A stretch of 24,155 bases of DNA, from contig SFHK01000034.1 in the NCBI GenBank assembly GCA_004556395.1, forward strand, positions 1 through 24,155, written 5' to 3'. The translations under genes were made by a program, and so were the position numbers. This DNA is from Clostridiales bacterium (GTDB lineage Bacteria; Bacillota; Clostridia; Christensenellales; Aristaeellaceae). The notes beneath the pieces were generated by a model. The model did no database searches. It worked only from the letters and a program-made list of their open reading frames with translations, and was not told the origin of the DNA. This document shows positions 19,969-24,155 of the stretch, piece after piece (positions within the stretch are counted from its first letter, which is position 1; each line of letters starts with the position of its first letter).

Positions 19969-22341
19969 ATGGCAGGGTTCAGCTTTGAAAGCCTAAAGGA
20001 CAGACTCATGGGGAAGGGCGCGCCCCGCGATGAGGACGATACGTCGGCCCGCGACGTGCAGTCGGACGGGTACGACGACGGCGGCGCGTACGACGATCAG
20101 GGCTATGATCCGAATTACGACGATCAGAGCTATGACGATCAGGGCTACGATGATTCGAATTACGAGGATCAGGGCTATGACGATCAGGGCTACGATGATC
20201 CGAATTATGACGGTCAGAGCTATGACAATCAGGGCTACGACGACCAGAATTATGATGATCAGGGCTACGACGATCCGAATTATGATGATCAGGGCTATGA
20301 CGATCAGAGCTACGGCGATCAGGGCTATGATGATGATTCAGTCTATGGCGCGGAGGATGAAAATCCCGAGAATCTGGGCTACAATCCCGACGTCTTCAGA
20401 GACCTCGACAATGAAAACGCCAAGGAGAACGCCGACGGCTCCTATGACGACGGCGCGTACGACGACGGCGATCAGCCCTATGACGAGGGCGACGAGGGCT
20501 ATTACGAGGACGAGGGAGACGGCGGAGCCGGCTTCGAGAACGAGAATGCCTCCGGCCTGCTGGGCTATGTGTTCTCGAACAACTGGGTGATGTACGTCTC
20601 GCTGGTTGTGCTGCCGCCGCTGGGCATCTGGCTCCTGTGGCGCCGCAACAAGTACGACATTACGCTGCGCACTACGCTGTCCGCGGTCAGCCTGATCTGG
20701 ATGATCATCTTCCTGATTCTGGTGTTCAGCCGCTCCAACACGACGCCGGACAACACGCTGTCTGGCAACAACAGCTTCATGTCTCAGGTGCCTGCGGTCT
20801 CGGCCACCGCGACGGCGACGGCTACGGCCGAACCGACGGCAGAGCCCTCTACCACGCCGCGCGTGAACAACGGCTCCAACGGTACGACCGGCGACAGCAG
20901 CGTGACCTACGTGTGGGGCACGAACAGCGGCAAGTATTACCACACGCTGGAAAACTGCGGCGGCCTGACGAACGCCAGCAAGATGACGCTGGAAACCGCC
21001 ACGGCGCGCGGCCTGCTGCCCTGCCCGGACTGCGCGGGCGGCACGTCCAACACCGGCACGACTGGCAGCACGACGACCAGCGGTACCACGCTGTACGCCA
21101 CGTCGGGCGGCAAGTGGTATCATAAGGATTCGCACTGCCAGGGCATGACCAACGCGCAGGTTGTTACCGAGAGCAACGCCATCAAGGCCGGCAAGACGGC
21201 CTGCCCGGTGTGCATCGGCTACTATGGAACGCCCGGCGGCAAGTGGTATCACAACGTCAGCAACTGTCAGAGCATGACGAACGCCATCACCAAGACGAAG
21301 GCGGCGTGGGAATCCGACGGCAAGACGGCCTGCCCGGTGTGCATCGGAGGCAACAAGGACGCTGACAGCACGAAGACGCCTACGCAGACGATGGTGTACG
21401 CCACCGCAAAGGGAACCTACTACCACACCAGGTCCGACTGCTCCGGCATGAAGGGCGCGTCGCTGGGCACGATCGCGCGAGCGGTCAGCATGGGCAAGAA
21501 GGCATGCCCGACGTGCGTGAAGCCTGCGAACGTCAAGGTGTTTGCCACCAAGAACGGCAAGTATTTCCACACCAAGGCGAATTGCTCCGGCATGAGGAAC
21601 GCCGTGTACATCACCGCGGAGACGGCCATCCAGTACAAGAAGACGGCCTGCCCCACCTGCGCCAAAATGTTCCAGAAGACGGCGGCGGGCAGCACCGGAA
21701 ACACCGGCAATAATACCGGCGGCGGCGTGAGGATCAATCAGGCCGCGAACCCGAACAATGTTCCCACGGTGAATACGACCGATACAGCGACCCACGTGTA
21801 CGCTACGAAAAACGGCAAGTACTTTCATACCGACAAGACCTGCTCCGGCATGACCAACGCCAAGCGCGGAACCTTCACCGCCGCCGTAAAGGCGGGCAAG
21901 AAGCCGTGCCCCACCTGCATCACGCCGGCGAAGCTGACGGTGTACGCCACGTATGGCGGCAAGTACTACCATGTGAACGCCACCTGCTCCGGCATGACCA
22001 ACGCGTTCGCCGTCAAGGCGTCCACGGCGATCTCCTATAACAAGACGGCGTGCCCCACCTGCGCCAAGGTGCTGAACAAGGTGGGCAAGAACAATCAGGC
22101 GGGCAACGGTGGAGCGAACGGCGCGGGCGGAAATAATACCGCCGCCAACAATAACAAGGCCACGGCGTCCACGAACGTGTACATCAAGCTGGGCGCGGGC
22201 ACCAACAACTACTACCACGTCGCCGCCAAGTGCGCCGCGACGGGTATGACCGGCGGACAGAACGTGACGCTGGAATACGCGCTCAGCCACAATTATACCG
22301 CGTGCCCGTCCTGCAAGCCGCCGTCGAAGATTCAGTCATAA
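19969..22341 (+). CDS. Membrane protein with acidic YDDQG repeats and eight Ada-like Cys/His modules
   Basis: 790 residues with no signal peptide. After a short basic start (1-20) comes an acidic low-complexity tail (21-190), including 17 pentapeptides of YDDQG type at 41-124. Two helices follow (about 206-224 and 236-253), joined by a basic loop RRNKYDITLR. Then comes a T/P linker (ATATATAEPTAEPSTTP) and eight modules at about 313-355, 374-415, 418-458, 475-516, 522-564, 608-650, 656-698 and 736-782. Module consensus is VYAT-x-GGKYYH-x(4)-CSGMTNA...GKTACPTC, i.e. H, C and a C-x2-C pair. This resembles the small metal-binding modules of Ada type seen singly in other proteins, and zinc binding is inferred. 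I do not know this architecture as a named family. AAGGGAG precedes the ATG. Confidence 0.85.
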   Translation: MAGFSFESLKDRLMGKGAPRDEDDTSARDVQSDGYDDGGAYDDQGYDPNYDDQSYDDQGYDDSNYEDQGYDDQGYDDPNYDGQSYDNQGYDDQNYDDQGYDDPNYDDQGYDDQSYGDQGYDDDSVYGAEDENPENLGYNPDVFRDLDNENAKENADGSYDDGAYDDGDQPYDEGDEGYYEDEGDGGAGFENENASGLLGYVFSNNWVMYVSLVVLPPLGIWLLWRRNKYDITLRTTLSAVSLIWMIIFLILVFSRSNTTPDNTLSGNNSFMSQVPAVSATATATATAEPTAEPSTTPRVNNGSNGTTGDSSVTYVWGTNSGKYYHTLENCGGLTNASKMTLETATARGLLPCPDCAGGTSNTGTTGSTTTSGTTLYATSGGKWYHKDSHCQGMTNAQVVTESNAIKAGKTACPVCIGYYGTPGGKWYHNVSNCQSMTNAITKTKAAWESDGKTACPVCIGGNKDADSTKTPTQTMVYATAKGTYYHTRSDCSGMKGASLGTIARAVSMGKKACPTCVKPANVKVFATKNGKYFHTKANCSGMRNAVYITAETAIQYKKTACPTCAKMFQKTAAGSTGNTGNNTGGGVRINQAANPNNVPTVNTTDTATHVYATKNGKYFHTDKTCSGMTNAKRGTFTAAVKAGKKPCPTCITPAKLTVYATYGGKYYHVNATCSGMTNAFAVKASTAISYNKTACPTCAKVLNKVGKNNQAGNGGANGAGGNNTAANNNKATASTNVYIKLGAGTNNYYHVAAKCAATGMTGGQNVTLEYALSHNYTACPSCKPPSKIQS
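20089..20340 (+). repeat. 15-bp tandem coding repeats (YDDQG)
   Basis: Seventeen units, sixteen of 15 bp and one of 12 bp, encode YDDQG, YDDPN, YDDQS and variants. A higher 45-bp order (YDDQG-YDDPN-YDDQS) is partly visible. These are protein-coding and not a CRISPR array. Length change by slippage is likely between strains. Confidence 0.9.
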
Positions 22342-22358
22342 GCTCAATACACACAATT

Positions 22359-22394
22359 CGTCCTCCGCAGCCCTTGCGGCGCGGAGGACGTTTT
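22359..22394 (+). terminator. Intrinsic terminator of the repeat-protein gene
   Basis: CGTCCTCCGC (22359-22368) pairs perfectly with GCGGAGGACG (22381-22390), followed by TTTT. It lies 18 nt after the stop. The next gene's AGGAGG begins only 4 nt later, so read-through may feed it. Confidence 0.75.
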
Positions 22395-22411
22395 CGCAGG
22401 AGGATGAACGC

Positions 22412-23014
22412 ATGAACGCGATAGAAAGGAACGTGCTGATCCGGCACTTCAATCGGTACTTCGAGCAGGATAACGGCTTTATCCTGCAAACGAAGAACAC
22501 GAATCCCCGCATAGACGGGCTGCTCTGTGCACCCAATGAAAAATATCCCTATTGGAAGCTGGCAACCCTTGGCGCGAGCGACTATAAAATGCCCGCGCCG
22601 AAGGACTCGCTGGGAAGCCGAAACGAGTATGTCATGTTCATCGATGCCGAGGAGGATCTGACCAAGCAGGAGAATCTGGACTGGTACTTCCGGCGGCTGC
22701 TGGAGGCAGCCGTTACCCCGATCTTTCAGAAAACCTTCCTTTCCTGCGGGAACAGCATAGAGCGGCCGGAAGAGGAAGGGGAGGAGATGGTCGGAGTCTA
22801 TCTGGGGGTGCCGCAGGTCATTGGCGATGTGGGCATACTTCGCTGTAAGCTGAATCCATTTAAAACCGCTGCCTGCCTTCAGGTGATCCTGCTGAACCGG
22901 GAGGAATTTGGCAGACTTCAGGAAATTGGCTCGAAGGCGTTCAACGATTATCTGTATCCGAAGGAAGGCCCGCGGCATTTCCTCTGCCAGCGCCATAGAA
23001 CCGAGCGGTTTTAA
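22412..23014 (+). CDS. SUFU (suppressor of fused)-like domain protein
   Basis: 200 residues, soluble, no signal peptide. The pattern of WKLATLGASDYKMPAP, RNEYVMFID, NLDWYFRRLLEAAVTP, then VGVYLGVPQVI and a late LQVILLNREEFGRLQEIGSKAF fits bacterial SUFU-fold proteins: a 'TLGAS' strand, an acidic strand, helices, and a final 'E...G' helix. In bacteria this fold is known mainly as immunity proteins of polymorphic toxin systems and as stand-alone genes of unknown role. No toxin gene is visible here. The ATG at 22412 has AGGAGG 8 nt upstream. No separate promoter was found, so it may be transcribed by read-through from the repeat-protein gene. Confidence 0.55.
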   Translation: MNAIERNVLIRHFNRYFEQDNGFILQTKNTNPRIDGLLCAPNEKYPYWKLATLGASDYKMPAPKDSLGSRNEYVMFIDAEEDLTKQENLDWYFRRLLEAAVTPIFQKTFLSCGNSIERPEEEGEEMVGVYLGVPQVIGDVGILRCKLNPFKTAACLQVILLNREEFGRLQEIGSKAFNDYLYPKEGPRHFLCQRHRTERF

Positions 23015-23055
23015 CGGCTTTCCTCAGAAAAACACATATTGCCCTTGGTGGACAG

Positions 23056-23101
23056 ACAGCCATCCCGGACGTAGAAATGCCCGCGGGTGGCTGTGTTTTT
23101 T
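23056..23101 (+). terminator. Intrinsic terminator after the SUFU-like gene
   Basis: ACAGCCA (23056-23062) pairs with TGGCTGT (23088-23094), and inner CCCG/CGGG extends the stem past one bulge. A G and six T (23096-23101) follow. Confidence 0.8.
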
Positions 23102-23106
23102 GCGCA

Positions 23107-23147
23107 AAGACGCGTTCTCCTGCGAAAGGGGAGCCGTCTTCTTTTTT
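23107..23147 (+). terminator. Second tandem terminator upstream of spoIIIAA
   Basis: AAGACG (23107-23112) pairs with CGTCTT (23135-23140), with CTCC/GGAG inside, followed by C and six T (23142-23147). Together with the previous hairpin it insulates spoIIIAA from upstream transcription. Confidence 0.75.
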
Positions 23148-23192
23148 CATGCGGCGGGGCATATATACTTCCAGCTTTTGCGGGAGGCAGGC

Positions 23193-24101
23193 ATGGAAGC
23201 GCTGGAGGAAATCGCGGGCTATCTGCCCCGGCGGGCGGGGGATGCGTTGCTGGAAGCGGGAAGACGGAATCGTGTGGAAAACGTGCGCCTTCGCGCGGGC
23301 GGCGCGATCACGGCGGAATGGCACGGCGGCGTGGAGGTGCTGGCGGAAAGGATTACGCCGGTCGAGCTGCGTGGAATCGTGGCCGGGATGCTGAAGTTTT
23401 CACCATACGCGTGGGAGGACGAGCTCGGGCAGGGGTATTTCACGCTGCCGGGCGGCTGTCGCGCGGGCGTGGCCGGGCGATTCCATGCGGAGGGTGGACG
23501 GACACGTCTGGCGGAAATCGCTTCCTTATGTATACGCGTCGCCAGAGCCTGCCCGGGCTGTGCGGCCGATGTGGTGCGCCGGCTGATGGCGGACGGATAC
23601 CCGCGCGGCGGGATCCTCCTGTCGCCGCCGGGCGGCGGGAAGACGACCGTGCTCCGCGACGCGGTGCGCGAGCTCTCCCTGCGCGGCTTCACCGTGGGAC
23701 TGGCCGATGAGCGGGACGAGCTCGCCGCCGTCCGCGAGGGCGTGCCGGGGCTGGACGTAGGGCCGCGTACGGACGTGGTTCGTGGCATTTCCAAGGCGGA
23801 AGCGTTTTCCCGGCTCCTGCGCGCCATGGCGCCAGATGTGCTGGCGGCGGACGAAATCGGCGCGGCGGAAGACGCGGAAGCGATCGAAAACGCGGCGCGC
23901 GCCGGAACGGCCGTGCTCGTGACGGCGCACGCCGGTACGCTGGCCGAAGCCCTGACACGCCGGAACGTCGCGGAGGTATTAAACGGCGGCGCGCTGACCT
24001 ACGCGTTCCTGCTCGGCGGCGCGCCGGGAACGGTTCGCGCGGTGTACCGAAGAGAACTGCGGACGGATGAGTGGAAGCCGGAAACCGACGGGAGCGTATG
24101 A
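23193..24101 (+). CDS. spoIIIAA: Stage III sporulation protein AA (AAA+-like ATPase)
   Basis: 302 residues, normal length for SpoIIIAA, the secretion-type ATPase of the SpoIIIA-SpoIIQ channel between mother cell and forespore. Motifs are ITPVELRGIVAGMLKFSPYA, the family signature QGYFTLPGGCRAGVAGR (80-96), Walker A SPPGGGKTT (144-152), the ADERDE segment (171-176), GPRTDVV (190-196), and Walker B DVLAADEIG (215-223). The C terminus has TAHAGTL and the usual N-x-G-x-Y/F strand. The ATG at 23193 has GGGAGG 5 nt upstream and fits the family; the in-frame extension to 22908 runs through two terminators. Transcription should be sporulation-specific (sigma-E in known systems); CATATATA at 23159-23166 could be a -10, but I see no convincing -35. 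Confidence 0.93.
   Translation: MEALEEIAGYLPRRAGDALLEAGRRNRVENVRLRAGGAITAEWHGGVEVLAERITPVELRGIVAGMLKFSPYAWEDELGQGYFTLPGGCRAGVAGRFHAEGGRTRLAEIASLCIRVARACPGCAADVVRRLMADGYPRGGILLSPPGGGKTTVLRDAVRELSLRGFTVGLADERDELAAVREGVPGLDVGPRTDVVRGISKAEAFSRLLRAMAPDVLAADEIGAAEDAEAIENAARAGTAVLVTAHAGTLAEALTRRNVAEVLNGGALTYAFLLGGAPGTVRAVYRRELRTDEWKPETDGSV
24013..24043 (+). repeat. 31-nt sequence repeated at the window end
   Basis: Identical to 24125-24155. It lies inside spoIIIAA, encoding LLGGAPGTVRAV; begins TCGGCGGCGCGCC. Confidence 0.9.
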
Positions 24102-24155
24102 AGCGCGGAGACTTGCGTTTCCGTTCGGCGGCGCGCCGGGAACGGTTCGCGCGGT
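24098..24155 (+). CDS. Next gene of the spoIIIA operon, cut off (probably spoIIIAB)
   Basis: An ATG at 24098-24100 overlaps the spoIIIAA stop (ATGA), the arrangement expected for spoIIIAB in this operon. Only about 19 codons are present. The first eight (MKRGDLRF) may be genuine, but bases 24125-24155 duplicate part of spoIIIAA and may be an assembly artefact, so the basic sequence seen after that should not be trusted. No membrane segment is reached. Confidence 0.35.
   Translation, partial: MKRGDLRFRSAARRERFAR
24125..24155 (+). repeat. Terminal copy of the 31-nt repeat
   Basis: An exact copy of 24013-24043, ending at the last base of the window, in a different reading frame from the first copy. 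Confidence 0.9.

Noticed and set aside
20089..20340. Regular short repeats resembling an array
   Set aside because: 15-bp in-frame units without spacers that encode YDDQG; not CRISPR.
20338..22290. 650-codon minus-strand frame
   Set aside because: Antisense to the repeated modules; its apparent repeats merely mirror them.

Overview
The window looks like a high-GC, Gram-positive, spore-forming Clostridia-type chromosome, probably gut-associated. The evidence is spoIIIAA at the right end, strong AAGGAGG ribosome sites, sigma-A promoters with 17-bp spacers and frequent extended -10 elements, and ABC transporters of the LplB/YtcP type. The species cannot be named from sequence alone. The first kilobase is visibly more AT-rich than the rest. 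The right end is an abrupt stop inside a probable spoIIIAB and repeats 31 bases found 112 bp upstream, so it may be a raw contig end.

Layout. (1) 60-1102 (+): a membrane/coiled-coil protein gene split by a one-base frameshift. (2) 1353-2552 (-): a small cupin and a fructose-6-phosphate-aldolase-like gene, divergent from a small HMA metal-chaperone-like gene (2749-2997, +). (3) 3143-5628 (+): an OmpR-type response regulator and a PhoR-like histidine kinase with overlapping stop/start. (4) 6023-14083: a carbohydrate-uptake locus. A cytoplasmic toroid-type putative polysaccharide-degrading enzyme and a membrane-bound AraC-type sensor/regulator are on the minus strand. They are divergent from two permeases and a solute-binding protein on the plus strand. 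No ABC ATPase is present, so a shared one elsewhere is presumably used. (5) 14568-15878 (+): an AlbA_2/ATP-binding/winged-helix regulator whose promoter is packed with repeat operators. (6) 19695-15885 (-): a four-gene run of CapA-like protein, LysM-like protein, MutY and DUF402 protein. (7) 19969-22341 (+): a 790-residue membrane protein with an acidic YDDQG pentapeptide array, two membrane helices and eight H-x(4-5)-C...C-x2-C modules. It is followed by a SUFU-like gene. (8) 23193-24155 (+): spoIIIAA and the start of the next gene.

Most unusual content: the 790-residue repeat protein, divergent from a CapA-like protein whose own N-terminal tail is a basic repeat; the direct-plus-inverted repeat operator at 14482-14534; a composite double-hairpin intergenic repeat present twice (5685-5770 and 14322-14402); a promoter nested inside a terminator palindrome (7867-7916); and a hairpin that hides the ribosome site of the LysM-like gene. 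No rRNA, tRNA, CRISPR array, insertion sequence or phage genes were recognised.
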